Positions 48,908 to 59,001 of a stretch of DNA of 64,000 bases are shown one piece after another; the stretch's first letter is position 1, and each line of letters opens with the position of its first letter. Origin of the DNA: Limnohabitans sp. Hippo3. GTDB taxonomy: Bacteria; Pseudomonadota; Gammaproteobacteria; Burkholderiales; Burkholderiaceae_C. Under the pieces are notes generated by a model that made no database searches, was not told where the DNA came from, and saw nothing but the letters and a program-made list of their open reading frames with translations. A program made the translations under genes and the position numbers. The stretch lies in NCBI RefSeq assembly GCF_003063665.1, contig NZ_NESF01000005.1, positions 62,001 through 126,000 on the forward strand. Direction: 5' to 3'.

Positions 48908-48996
48908 TGTTTTGACGTTGTGCAGCGTGGTTCCCGGTGGTCCGCGCTGCAACCGAAATTTGACCCCACCGTTGCTTTAATTTTCTGGAGACTCTC

Positions 48997-50424
<1,428 letters not shown>

Positions 50425-50465
50425 TGTTCTGATTTGACTGCTGCCCCTGCTTTGTTGCGGGGGTG

Positions 50466-50543
50466 GCAGTTGACAGAGAAAGGGGCGGGTTCCTCATACG
50501 GGGTACCGGAAAATCGTCACCCGCCCCTTCCTCTGTCAACTGC
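50466..50543 (+). repeat. Long hairpin A (25-bp stem, 28-nt loop)
   Basis: Arms 50466-50490 and 50519-50543 pair over 25 bp with one mismatch (stem begins GCAGTTGACAGAG). The loop 50491-50518 contains a segment, 50492-50515, that is the reverse complement (23 of 24 bases) of 50630-50653 in hairpin B. Confidence 0.9.
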
Positions 50544-50545
50544 AT

Positions 50546-50564
50546 GGTGTGCGCAAAGCACACC
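50546..50564 (+). repeat. Small hairpin between the two long ones
   Basis: GGTGTGC and its complement GCACACC enclose GCAAA, a perfect 7-bp stem with a 5-nt loop. Confidence 0.7.
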
Positions 50565-50608
50565 TGATGCCGTTAGACTGCCTTGTCTGCAAAGGCGATG
50601 AGCGGCGG

Positions 50609-50672
50609 TATGGCTTGGGGCCGGGCACCGATTTTTCGGTACCCCGTATGAGGTGCCCGGCCCCAAGCCATA
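50609..50672 (+). repeat. Long hairpin B (21-bp perfect stem, 22-nt loop)
   Basis: Arms 50609-50629 and 50652-50672 pair perfectly over 21 bp (stem begins TATGGCTTGGGGCC). The stem is unrelated to hairpin A, but its loop carries the same sequence in opposite orientation, centred on a GGTACC palindrome. It ends 59 nt before boxA. Confidence 0.9.
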
Positions 50673-50731
50673 GCGTCGCGGACCCAGCAGACCCAAAACA
50701 AAAGCCGAAGACACAACAAGAGAGCCAAGAC

Positions 50732-52048
50732 ATGAGCACAGAAGCGACCTTGATCAAACAACACCTCATCGACCCGGAAATCTGCATCCGCTGCAACACC
50801 TGCGAAGCGATCTGCCCGGTCGGCGCCATCACCCACGACTCGCTCAACTACGTGGTCAAGGCCGACATCTGCAACCTCTGCATGGACTGCATCTCGCCAT
50901 GCCCCACCGGCTCTATCGACAACTGGCGCATGATGCCTAAGGCCAAGGCCTACAGCATTGAAGAACAACTCAAGTGGGACGTGCTGCCTGCGGAGCTGAG
51001 CGCTGAAGAACTCGCTGCAGCTGGTGGCGGCGATGCGGGTGCTGCTCAGGAAGAAGCCCAAGCCGCTGTTCAAGCTGCAGCCTCCTCATCGGCATCGGCG
51101 GCCACAACCGCCGCAGCCACGGGTTTTAACTCGGCCCAGTTCGGCGCGACCATCCCCCCTTGGTCGGCCGCCCATGCCTACACCAACCTGTATGGCCCCA
51201 AGGCCGCCGAGAAAACCATCACCGCCACTGTCACCGGCAACCTGCGCGTGACCGAAGTCGGTCAACAAGACGGCCAGCAAGACTACGACACCCACCACAT
51301 CGTGCTCGACTTTGGCAGCATGCCTTTCCCGGTGCTCGAAGGCCAGTCGATCGGCATCATCCCGCCCGGTGTGGATGCCAAAGGCAAGCCCCACCATGCG
51401 CGCCAGTACTCGATCGCCAGCCCCCGTAATGGCGAGCGTCCCGGCCACAACAACCTGTCGCTGACCATCAAGCGCGTGCTCGAAGACCACGACGGAAAAC
51501 CTGTGCGCGGCGTCGGCTCCAACTACATGTGCGACTTGAAGGTCGGTGACAAGGTGCAGGTGATCGGGCCGTTTGGCGCGAGCTTCCTGATGCCCAACCA
51601 CCCCAAGAGCAACATTGTCATGATCTGCACTGGCACGGGCTCGGCCCCCATGCGCGCCATGACCGAATGGCGTCGTCGCCTGCGCGCCAGCGGCAAGTTC
51701 GAGGGTGGCAAACTGATGCTGTTCTTTGGTGCCCGCACGCCTGCTGAGCTGCCGTACTTTGGTCCGCTTAACAACCTGCCCAAAGACTTCATCGACATCG
51801 AATTCGCCTTCTCGCGTGAAGTCGGCAAGCCCAAGCGCTATGTGCAGGACGCCATGCGCGAACGCGCGGCCGACCTCGCGGCCCAGCTCAAGGACCCGAA
51901 CACCTGTTTCTATGTGTGTGGCTTGAAGAGCATGGAAGAGGGCGTGGTCATGGCCTTGCGTGACATCGCACAGAACGCCGGACTCGATTGGGATACCGTG
52001 GGCGCGGCGCTCAAAATAGAAGGCCGTTTGCATCTCGAAACCTACTGA
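50732..52048 (+). CDS. boxA: Benzoyl-CoA 2,3-epoxidase, reductase subunit BoxA
   Basis: NADPH-dependent reductase of 438 residues that feeds electrons to BoxB. Two 4Fe-4S ferredoxin motifs come first (Cys 18/21/24/28 and 47/50/53/57). An Ala-rich linker (about 92-128) leads to a ferredoxin-NADP reductase module with the FAD-binding RQYSIASPR and the NADPH-binding [12 protein letters not shown]. It ends in a typical HLETY. ATG 50732 starts the ferredoxin region. The formate dehydrogenase genes begin 6 nt after its stop. Confidence 0.95.
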   Translation: MSTEATLIKQHLIDPEICIRCNTCEAICPVGAITHDSLNYVVKADICNLCMDCISPCPTGSIDNWRMMPKAKAYSIEEQLKWDVLPAELSAEELAAAGGGDAGAAQEEAQAAVQAAASSSASAATTAAATGFNSAQFGATIPPWSAAHAYTNLYGPKAAEKTITATVTGNLRVTEVGQQDGQQDYDTHHIVLDFGSMPFPVLEGQSIGIIPPGVDAKGKPHHARQYSIASPRNGERPGHNNLSLTIKRVLEDHDGKPVRGVGSNYMCDLKVGDKVQVIGPFGASFLMPNHPKSNIVMICTGTGSAPMRAMTEWRRRLRASGKFEGGKLMLFFGARTPAELPYFGPLNNLPKDFIDIEFAFSREVGKPKRYVQDAMRERAADLAAQLKDPNTCFYVCGLKSMEEGVVMALRDIAQNAGLDWDTVGAALKIEGRLHLETY

Positions 52049-52054
52049 TCCCGC

Positions 52055-53773
52055 ATGGCGAACGCTACCCACATTGGCCTGGAACAGGTTCGCCAGCAAC
52101 TGCGCCAACCGCGTTCGCAGCTCAAAGGCCGTCAGGCCAGCGATGAAGCGCGCGCCCAGGTGCGCGCCCTGATCGGCGCACCGCCCGCAGACGGTCACCG
52201 CCGGGATCTGCTGATCGAGCACCTGCATGTGCTCAACGACCATTTCTATGGTCTGTTCGAGCGCCACATCGTGGCGCTGGCGGCCGAGATGCGCTTGCCC
52301 GTGGTCGAGGTGTTCGAGGTGGCGTCGTTCTACCACCACTTCGAGATCCTGAAAGACGACGCCACCGCCCCGCGCATCACCGTGCGGGTGTGCGACAGCC
52401 TGAGCTGCAGCTTGGCCGGCAGCGACGGTTTGCTGCGCCAGTTGCAACGCGAGCTGCTGGATGTGAAAGTGGTGCCCGTGCCGTGCCTGGGTCGCTGCGA
52501 GCAGGCACCGGCCGCTCAGGTGGGCCAGCAGGCCGTGGCGCAGGCCACGCTGCAGGTCGTGACCGAGCGCGTGGCGGCGCAGCAGACCGCACCGAACCCA
52601 CTGCCCGAAGCCACGCGCTTGGCGGCTTACCGGCAGGCGGGCGGCTACCAGCTGGCGCTGCAGGTCGCGGCGGGCTTGAAGGATCACGAATCGGTCATCC
52701 AGTGCCTGGAGTCATCGGGCTTGCGCGGTTTGGGCGGCGCGGGTTTCCCGGCCGGGCGCAAATGGCGCATCGTGCGCAGCCAGCCCGGCCCGCGCCTGAT
52801 GGCGGTGAACATCGACGAAGGCGAGCCCGGCACCTTCAAGGACCGCACCTGTCTGGAGGCCGATCCGCACCGCTTTCTGGAAGGCGTGCTGATCGCGGCC
52901 AGCGTGGTCGGCTGCGAAGCGGTCTACATCTACCTGCGCGACGAATACCACGAGGCCCGTGTCTTGCTCACGGAAGAACTCGCGGCGCTGAAATTGAACC
53001 CGCCATGCGTACTGCCGCACATTGAGTTGCGCCGCGGCGCGGGGGCCTATATCTGCGGCGAAGAGTCGGCCATGATCGAGAGCATCGAGGGAAAACGCGG
53101 CGAGCCGCGCCTGCGCCCGCCCTACATCGCCGAGGTGGGCCTGTTTGGTCGCCCGACCCTGGAGCACAACTTTGAGACGCTGTACTGGATTCGCGAGCTG
53201 ATCGAACAAGGCGCGGACAGCTTTGCATCATATGGGCGTCATGGCCGCAAAGGCCTGAGGCGCTTTAGCGTGAGCGGGCGCGTGAAGCAGCCGGGTGTCA
53301 AGCTCGCGCCTGCGGGCATCACCCTGCGCGAACTGGTGGATGAACACTGCGGCGGCATGGCCGAGGGGCACACGCTCTACGCCTATTTGCCCGGTGGGGC
53401 CAGCGGCGGCATTTTGCCCGCGCGCCTGGCCGATGTGCCGCTGGACTTTGACACGCTGCAGCCGCATGGTTGTTTCATCGGCTCGGCCGCCGTGATGGTG
53501 CTCAGCCAACACGACAGCGCCCGCGAAGCGGCCCTGAACGTGATGCGCTTTTTTGCACACGAAAGCTGCGGCCAATGCACGCCTTGCCGTGTGGGCACCG
53601 ACAAGGCCGCACAACTCATGGCCGCCCCCGTGTGGGATGCCGATACCCTGCAAGACCTGGCGCAGGTCATGGGCGACGCGTCGATTTGTGGCCTGGGCCA
53701 GGCCGCACCCAACCCGATCCGGTGTGTGCTCGATTACTTTCCGCACGAAGTGGCTGTGGAGGTGAAAACATGA
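52055..53773 (+). CDS. fdsB: NAD-dependent formate dehydrogenase, fused NuoE/NuoF-type subunit
   Basis: A 572-residue diaphorase subunit passing electrons from formate oxidation to NAD+. Residues about 1-160 are NuoE/FdsG-like with 2Fe-2S ligands in RVCDSLSCS and PCLGRCEQAP. Residues about 175-560 are NuoF/FdsB-like: FMN/NADH-binding GLRGLGGAGFPAGRKW and NIDEGEPGTFKDR, then the 4Fe-4S motif ESCGQCTPCRVG. In the classic fds operon FdsG and FdsB are separate; here they are one protein. It starts 6 nt after boxA, so it should be co-transcribed. Confidence 0.93.
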   Translation: MANATHIGLEQVRQQLRQPRSQLKGRQASDEARAQVRALIGAPPADGHRRDLLIEHLHVLNDHFYGLFERHIVALAAEMRLPVVEVFEVASFYHHFEILKDDATAPRITVRVCDSLSCSLAGSDGLLRQLQRELLDVKVVPVPCLGRCEQAPAAQVGQQAVAQATLQVVTERVAAQQTAPNPLPEATRLAAYRQAGGYQLALQVAAGLKDHESVIQCLESSGLRGLGGAGFPAGRKWRIVRSQPGPRLMAVNIDEGEPGTFKDRTCLEADPHRFLEGVLIAASVVGCEAVYIYLRDEYHEARVLLTEELAALKLNPPCVLPHIELRRGAGAYICGEESAMIESIEGKRGEPRLRPPYIAEVGLFGRPTLEHNFETLYWIRELIEQGADSFASYGRHGRKGLRRFSVSGRVKQPGVKLAPAGITLRELVDEHCGGMAEGHTLYAYLPGGASGGILPARLADVPLDFDTLQPHGCFIGSAAVMVLSQHDSAREAALNVMRFFAHESCGQCTPCRVGTDKAAQLMAAPVWDADTLQDLAQVMGDASICGLGQAAPNPIRCVLDYFPHEVAVEVKT

Positions 53774-53789
53774 ATGCGTGTGATTTGTC

Positions 53790-54018
53790 ATCCTCGGGCT
53801 TGACCCGAGGATCCAGCGTTCTGAAGACATGGATGCCCGATCAAGTCGGGCATGATAGTTTCGCAGTGGTCGGGCGTGCCTATCTTTCTGTCATACCCGC
53901 GAAGGCGGGTATCCATGTCTCTGTTGTACCCGAGAAGGCGGATATCCATGTCTCTGTCATACCCGCGCACGCGGGTATCCATGCACGCAAACCATGGATG
54001 CCCGATCAAGTCGGGCAT
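53790..54018. repeat. Cluster of six short palindromic repeats inside the fds operon
   Basis: Six hairpin units of three types fill the gap between the two dehydrogenase genes. Type 1 (53790-53812): ATCCTCGGG-N5 and complement. Type 2 (53833-53853 and 53998-54018): ATGCCCGA-TCAAG-TCGGGCAT, identical twice. Type 3 (53893-53912, degenerate 53926-53944, and 53959-53978): ATACCCGC-N4-GCGGGTAT. Units are joined by recurring ATCCATG and CTCTGT linkers. They look like the dispersed palindromic repeats common in betaproteobacterial genomes. Confidence 0.88.
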
Positions 54019-54062
54019 GACAGCTTTGACGTGGTCGGTCATGACAGTCTTGGGGGCTGCGC

Positions 54063-56849
54063 ATGAGCACCGTTCAATTCACCCTCAACGGCCAAAGCGT
54101 CGAGGCCCCTGCGGGCCAAAGCATTTTCAACATCGCCAAGGAATTGGGCATCGCCATCCCGCACCTGTGCCACAAGGAAGGCCTCGCGCCCGATGGCAAC
54201 TGCCGCGCTTGCGTGGTCGAGGTGGCCGGTGAGCGCACGCTCGCCCCCAGCTGCTGCCGCAGCGCTACGCCCGGCATGCAGGTGCAGACGAACAGCGAAC
54301 GCGCCGTCAAAAGCCAGAAGATGGTGCTGGAGATGCTGCTGGCCGACCTGCCCGAGCAGGGCCACAAGTGGCTCGATGACCGCGCCGAGGCCCCGCATGG
54401 CGAGCTGAGCCAATGGGCCGAACACCATGGCGTGCAGGTGCGCCCGCAACTGGCCGCACTCCAGCGCGAGGCGGTGCCCGCCGACCTCTCGCACCCGGCC
54501 ATGGCCGTGAATCTGGATGCCTGCATCCAGTGCAACCGCTGCGAACGCGCTTGCCGCGACCTGCAGGTCAACGATGTGATCGGCCTGGCCTTTCGCGGTG
54601 CGCACACCCAGGTGGTGTTTGACCTGGCCGACCCGATGGGTGGCAGCAGCTGCGTGGGTTGTGGCGAATGTGTGCAGGCCTGCCCTACGGGGGCGCTCAT
54701 GCCCAAGAGCCACATGGGGCCACAAAAAGTGGATCGCGAAGTCGACTCCGTCTGTCCGTTTTGCGGCGTGGGTTGCCTGGTCACCTACCAGGTGCGTGAC
54801 GAAAAAATCATCAGCGTGAAGGGCCGCGAAGGCCCGGCCAATGAAGGGCGTTTGTGCGTGAAGGGCCGCTTTGGCATGGATTACATCCACAGCCCGGACC
54901 GCATCACGAAACCCCTGATCCGCAAGCCGGGTGTGGCCAAAGACCTGAGCCTGATCGATGGCCACACCGACTGGCGCGAGGTCTTCCGCGAAGCCACTTG
55001 GGAGGAAGCACTCGCGCTGGCCACCCAGCCGCTCAATGCTTTGCGCCAACAACACGGGCCCAAATCGCTCGCCGGTTTTGGCTCGGCCAAGGGCAGCAAC
55101 GAAGAAGCCTACCTGTTCCAGAAGCTGGTGCGCACCGGCTTTGGCAGCAACAACGTGGACCACTGCACCCGCCTGTGTCATGCGTCCAGCGTCGCGGCAC
55201 TTTTGGAGGGCGTGGGCTCGGGCGCGGTGAGCAACCCGGTGCGCGATGTCGAGCACTCCGACCTGATCCTCGTCATCGGCTCCAACCCCACAGCCAACCA
55301 CCCGGTGGCCGCCACCTGGATGAAGAACGCCGCCCAGCGTGGCACCCGCATTGTGCTGGCCGACCCGCGCATCACCGACATGGGTCGTCACGCCTGGCGC
55401 ACCTTGCAATTCAAGGCCGACACCGATGTGGCGCTGCTCAACGCGATGCTGCACGTCATCGTCAACGAAGGGCTGTGCAACGAAGCATTTTTAAAAGAAC
55501 GCGCAGACAACGTGGCCGAACTCAAGGCCCATGTGCAGGATTACACGCCCGAAGCCATGAGTGCGATCTGCGGCATCCCGGCCGAGACCATCCGTGAAGT
55601 GGCCCGTGCCTACGCCAGCGCCAAGGCCGCCATGATCTTGTGGGGCATGGGCGTGAGCCAGCATGTGCACGGCACCGACAACGTGCGCTGCCTGATCGCG
55701 CTGGCCAGCATCACCGGCCAGATTGGCCGCCCCGGTACGGGCTTGCATCCGCTGCGCGGCCAGAACAACGTGCAGGGCGCTAGTGACGCGGGCTTGATCC
55801 CGATGATGTACCCCAACTACCAGCGGGTCACCGACAAGTCCGCGCACAACTGGTTTGAGAAATTCTGGGGCACCAAGCTGGACGACCAGCCCGGCTACAC
55901 CGTGGTCGAGATCATGCACAAGGCGCTGGCCCCGGACAGCGACCCGCACAAGGTGCGCGGCATGTACATCATGGGCGAAAACCCGGCCATGAGCGACCCC
56001 GACCTGAACCACGCCCGCCATGCGCTGGCCAGCTTGCAGCACCTGGTGGTGCAAGACATCTTTTTGACCGAGACCGCCTGGCTGGCCGATGTGGTGTTGC
56101 CTGCGAGCGCCTGGCCCGAAAAAACCGGCACTGTCAGCAACACCGACCGCACCGTGCAAATGGGCCGCCAGGCGGTGTTGCCGCCGGGCGATGCCAAGCC
56201 CGACTTGTGGATCATCCAGCAGATCGCGCAGCGCCTGGGTCTGAACTGGGCCTACACAGGCGAACACGATGGCGTGGCCGCCGTGTACGAAGAAATGCGC
56301 CAGGCCATGGCCCCAGCCATTGGCGGCATCGACTGGGCGCGCCTGAACGCGGGCTCGGTCACTTACCCTTGCGTGAGCGCCGACGACCCGGGTCAGCCCA
56401 TCGTCTTCCACGACCACTTCCCCACCAAGGACGGCCGTGTCTGGCTGGTGCCTGCCAGCCTGATCCCGGCCAATGAGCAACCCGATGCGGATTACCCGCT
56501 GGTGCTCATCACCGGGCGGCAGCTGGAGCACTGGCATACCGGCAGCATGACGCGCCGCGCCACCGTGCTCGACGCCCTGGAGCCTGCAGCCACGGCGTCG
56601 ATGTGCGGGGCCGATCTGCGGCGGCTGGGTTTGCAGGCCGGGCAGACGGTGCGGATCGCTTCGCGCAGGGGCGAGGTGCTGCTGCAACTGCGCCAGGACG
56701 ATGGCACGCCCGCAGGCGCGGTGTTCATCCCCTTCGCCTACCAGGAAGCAGCGGCCAATTTGCTGACCAATGCGGCGCTGGACCCGTTTGGCAAGATCCC
56801 GGAATTCAAATACTGCGCTGTACAAGTCTCTGCGTTGCAGCCTTCATAA
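54063..56849 (+). CDS. fdsA: Formate dehydrogenase, catalytic molybdopterin subunit
   Basis: Mo- (or W-) bis-MGD catalytic subunit of 928 residues, oxidising formate to CO2. Order: a 2Fe-2S ferredoxin-like domain (about 1-80, CHKEGLAPDGNCRAC), a His/Cys cluster region, two 4Fe-4S motifs (CIQCNRCERAC and CVGCGECVQACP), the proximal CPFCGVGC cluster, then the molybdopterin domains. The metal ligand is Cys372 followed by His373 in CTRLCHASS, so this is the cysteine, not selenocysteine, form. The gene is separated from fdsB by a repeat-filled 289-nt gap. Confidence 0.95.
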   Translation: MSTVQFTLNGQSVEAPAGQSIFNIAKELGIAIPHLCHKEGLAPDGNCRACVVEVAGERTLAPSCCRSATPGMQVQTNSERAVKSQKMVLEMLLADLPEQGHKWLDDRAEAPHGELSQWAEHHGVQVRPQLAALQREAVPADLSHPAMAVNLDACIQCNRCERACRDLQVNDVIGLAFRGAHTQVVFDLADPMGGSSCVGCGECVQACPTGALMPKSHMGPQKVDREVDSVCPFCGVGCLVTYQVRDEKIISVKGREGPANEGRLCVKGRFGMDYIHSPDRITKPLIRKPGVAKDLSLIDGHTDWREVFREATWEEALALATQPLNALRQQHGPKSLAGFGSAKGSNEEAYLFQKLVRTGFGSNNVDHCTRLCHASSVAALLEGVGSGAVSNPVRDVEHSDLILVIGSNPTANHPVAATWMKNAAQRGTRIVLADPRITDMGRHAWRTLQFKADTDVALLNAMLHVIVNEGLCNEAFLKERADNVAELKAHVQDYTPEAMSAICGIPAETIREVARAYASAKAAMILWGMGVSQHVHGTDNVRCLIALASITGQIGRPGTGLHPLRGQNNVQGASDAGLIPMMYPNYQRVTDKSAHNWFEKFWGTKLDDQPGYTVVEIMHKALAPDSDPHKVRGMYIMGENPAMSDPDLNHARHALASLQHLVVQDIFLTETAWLADVVLPASAWPEKTGTVSNTDRTVQMGRQAVLPPGDAKPDLWIIQQIAQRLGLNWAYTGEHDGVAAVYEEMRQAMAPAIGGIDWARLNAGSVTYPCVSADDPGQPIVFHDHFPTKDGRVWLVPASLIPANEQPDADYPLVLITGRQLEHWHTGSMTRRATVLDALEPAATASMCGADLRRLGLQAGQTVRIASRRGEVLLQLRQDDGTPAGAVFIPFAYQEAAANLLTNAALDPFGKIPEFKYCAVQVSALQPS

Positions 56850-56928
56850 TCCTGCGCTGTCATTCTTGGGTTCTGCACAGTTCGTGGGGCGCCCGAGCCC
56901 TCCACAGATTCAGGTCGGGGAATTTCAC

Positions 56929-58413
56929 TTGAACATCGACGTCCAAGCCATCTTCTGGATGGATGCTTTTCTGTACCTGATGCTGCACTCGGCCATCTGG
57001 TACGGCATGGCGCGCTACCGCAGTGGTCTGGTCACCTTGTGGAGTGTTTCGGGCCTCTCCAGCGCTGTAGGGGTCTTGGTTCTGGGCAGTCGCGGCATCT
57101 TGCCCACCGCTGCGGTGGTCTTTTGGGGTGTGTTGCTCATGGCGCTGGGCAATTTCGGGCGCCAAGTTGCATTGCGCTCCCTGGATGGTCCTGCTGATCG
57201 CCTTTGGTTGTGGGGCATGGCGGCGTTCAATATCGTGTACCTGCTGGTCACCTATGGCTATTATTTTTCGGGCGGTTCCGAGGCTGGAGTGATCCTACTT
57301 TTTTACGGGTTTTACACCCTGAACTGTCTAGAGTATGTGTTGTCGGGTCGGCGCATTGCTACCACGCACGACCCTTTTGGCTCCCGTGCTGTTCAGTCAG
57401 CCGGGTGGTTGCTGGTGGTCACGTTGGGCATCAAGACCATTGCCATACTGGGCGGTTGGGGTGCGGCGGATTTGTACGACATGTCCTGGGACCAGGCGGT
57501 GGTGTTTGCGGGGCAGTTTGTTGCGGTCACCATGCTCAGTGTGGGCTTCATGCAAATTTTTGTGGACCAGATGCACAAAGCGCAAATTCGTGCCGAGCAA
57601 GGTTTGGCGCGTGAGCAGGAGCGTTCGACCCTTCTTCGTCAACACTCCCAAGATTTATCCACGCTGCTCAGTGAGCGTGAGGAAATCATCCGGCAATTGA
57701 CCCTGTCCAACAAGTCGGCGGGTATGGGGGCCTTGGTGGCCAGCATCGCCCATGAGTTGAACCAGCCACTGACCACCATCGTGCTCAAGACCGAGTTGAT
57801 CGAGTCGCACCTGCAGCGCAATCGGGACCCCCAAGCGGCCCTGGCCGAGGCCCACAAGCTGGCCGATCTGATCCGGGAGGACACTCGCCATGCCGCAGCC
57901 ATCATCCGCACCTTGCGCACCATGTTTGCCACCGGCAAGGGTGAATACGCCCGCCTGGATCTGGCCCAACTGGTTCGGGATGTGCTCAACATCGTGGGTG
58001 CCCATGCCCAGCGCAGTGCCATTGAATTCGATGTGGACCTGAAAGTGCCTTTGATGTTGACGGGGGATCCCACCCAGTTGCAGCAGGTCGTGCTCAATTT
58101 GTTGAACAACGCGATCGATGCGCTGGTCGAAAAGTCAGGCCATGCCGCCCGCATTGCCATTTCCGGGCAAGTCCAATCTGACTGGGTCGAGCTGCGCATC
58201 GCCGACAACGGCTGCGGCATCGCCGATGATGCAAAAGACGATGTGTTTACGCTTTTCAAAACCTCCAAATTCAAAGGCATGGGGGTGGGCTTGTGGCTCA
58301 GCCAGTCCATTGTGGCTTCGCACGGGGGGCGATTGAGCTTCGAGAGCGAGGCCGGCCAAGGTACGGTATTCTTGCTGGCTTTGCCCGCGCACGAGTACGT
58401 GCTGGGCAGCTGA
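56929..58413 (+). CDS. Membrane sensor histidine kinase in the formate dehydrogenase cluster
   Basis: A 494-residue kinase. Residues about 8-220 contain several membrane segments and form an unrecognised sensor. A coiled coil (about 225-262) leads to HisKA with phospho-His275 in SIAHELNQPLTTI, then an HATPase with NLLNNAIDALV, DNGCGI and GMGVGLWLSQSIV. No receiver or response-regulator gene is adjacent. The start is uncertain: TTG 56929 has GGGGAA 6 nt upstream, and ATG 56959 would lose ten residues. It lies between fdsA and DUF3305, all rightward. Confidence 0.83.
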   Translation: MNIDVQAIFWMDAFLYLMLHSAIWYGMARYRSGLVTLWSVSGLSSAVGVLVLGSRGILPTAAVVFWGVLLMALGNFGRQVALRSLDGPADRLWLWGMAAFNIVYLLVTYGYYFSGGSEAGVILLFYGFYTLNCLEYVLSGRRIATTHDPFGSRAVQSAGWLLVVTLGIKTIAILGGWGAADLYDMSWDQAVVFAGQFVAVTMLSVGFMQIFVDQMHKAQIRAEQGLAREQERSTLLRQHSQDLSTLLSEREEIIRQLTLSNKSAGMGALVASIAHELNQPLTTIVLKTELIESHLQRNRDPQAALAEAHKLADLIREDTRHAAAIIRTLRTMFATGKGEYARLDLAQLVRDVLNIVGAHAQRSAIEFDVDLKVPLMLTGDPTQLQQVVLNLLNNAIDALVEKSGHAARIAISGQVQSDWVELRIADNGCGIADDAKDDVFTLFKTSKFKGMGVGLWLSQSIVASHGGRLSFESEAGQGTVFLLALPAHEYVLGS

Positions 58414-58443
58414 TGTTCCATCTCTCCAGGGGAAACTGTGTCC

Positions 58444-59001
58444 ATGTCTACGCGTCCACAAATTGATGTGGCTGTTCTGATGCGCAAAGAGGCCGTGCAA
58501 GGGCCGATGGCGCGTTGGCAAGCTTGGCGCTGGGTGTTGGCCGATGTGGTGCCCAACGAAGCGGGTTTTGGCACAGCCCCCCGCAGCCTGCGCCAGACCG
58601 AGACCGAGTCGCTCTGGCTTTACCCCGGCTGGCCCGTGGCACTGTTCACCGACGACGCGGAAGGCTATTGGCTCAATGCCACTTCGCCCACGCCTTGCTA
58701 CTTTGTGATGTGGCGTTTGATCGACGCCGAAGACGGCAGCGAGCCGCTGGCCGTGCCGCAAACCGTGAGCCTGAGTTACCACGACGCAGGCCGCTGGCTG
58801 GACGCACAGGAAACCGTGGAAACCGTGCCCGCGCCTGCCGACGTGGTGGCATGGATACAAGGGTTTGCCGAGCAGCATTACGTGCCCGAAGAGAAAAAGC
58901 GCCAACGCCCTCAGAGTTTTCAGCGCTTGACCGACCGTTTTGGTCAACCCGTTTCGGTCAGCACCGACAGCAAGCGCAAAGGCGCAAGGCCGGGGCCATG
59001 A
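58444..59001 (+). CDS. DUF3305 domain-containing protein
   Basis: A 185-residue soluble protein of the DUF3305 family, with the core VLMRKEAVQGPMARWQAWRWVLADVVP and LWLYPGWPVALFTDDAEGYWLNATSPTPCYFVMWRL. The family is found next to formate dehydrogenase genes, where it is thought to be accessory, but no activity is known. The C-terminus is basic. GTG 58438 is an alternative start nearer to AGGGGA. Its stop overlaps the next start by 4 nt. Confidence 0.85.
   Translation: MSTRPQIDVAVLMRKEAVQGPMARWQAWRWVLADVVPNEAGFGTAPRSLRQTETESLWLYPGWPVALFTDDAEGYWLNATSPTPCYFVMWRLIDAEDGSEPLAVPQTVSLSYHDAGRWLDAQETVETVPAPADVVAWIQGFAEQHYVPEEKKRQRPQSFQRLTDRFGQPVSVSTDSKRKGARPGP

Larger units (their letters stand above)
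50425..50731 (+). other. Structured boxB-boxA intergenic region
   Basis: A 307-nt gap inside an operon, almost entirely occupied by inverted repeats: two long hairpins (50466-50543 and 50609-50672) with a small one between (50546-50564). A CCCC/GGGG-rich imperfect hairpin also follows boxB at about 50441-50469. The boxA frame stays open back to 50549, but that stretch runs through a hairpin and shows no ferredoxin-like sequence, so I treat it as untranslated. Confidence 0.75.

Noticed and set aside
50549..50731. In-frame upstream extension of boxA by 61 codons
   Set aside because: The stretch runs through hairpin B and has no similarity to the ferredoxin start of BoxA. The conserved protein begins at 50732.
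53774..54062. Possible CRISPR array
   Set aside because: The repeats are short palindromes of different types with irregular spacing and no unique spacers of constant length; no cas genes are near.
53470..54066. Open frame bridging fdsB and the repeat array
   Set aside because: It is out of frame with fdsB, and its second half is translated palindromic repeats with no domain.
55164..55190. Selenocysteine at the formate dehydrogenase active site
   Set aside because: The metal-ligand codon is TGT (Cys372), not TGA, so this is the cysteine form.
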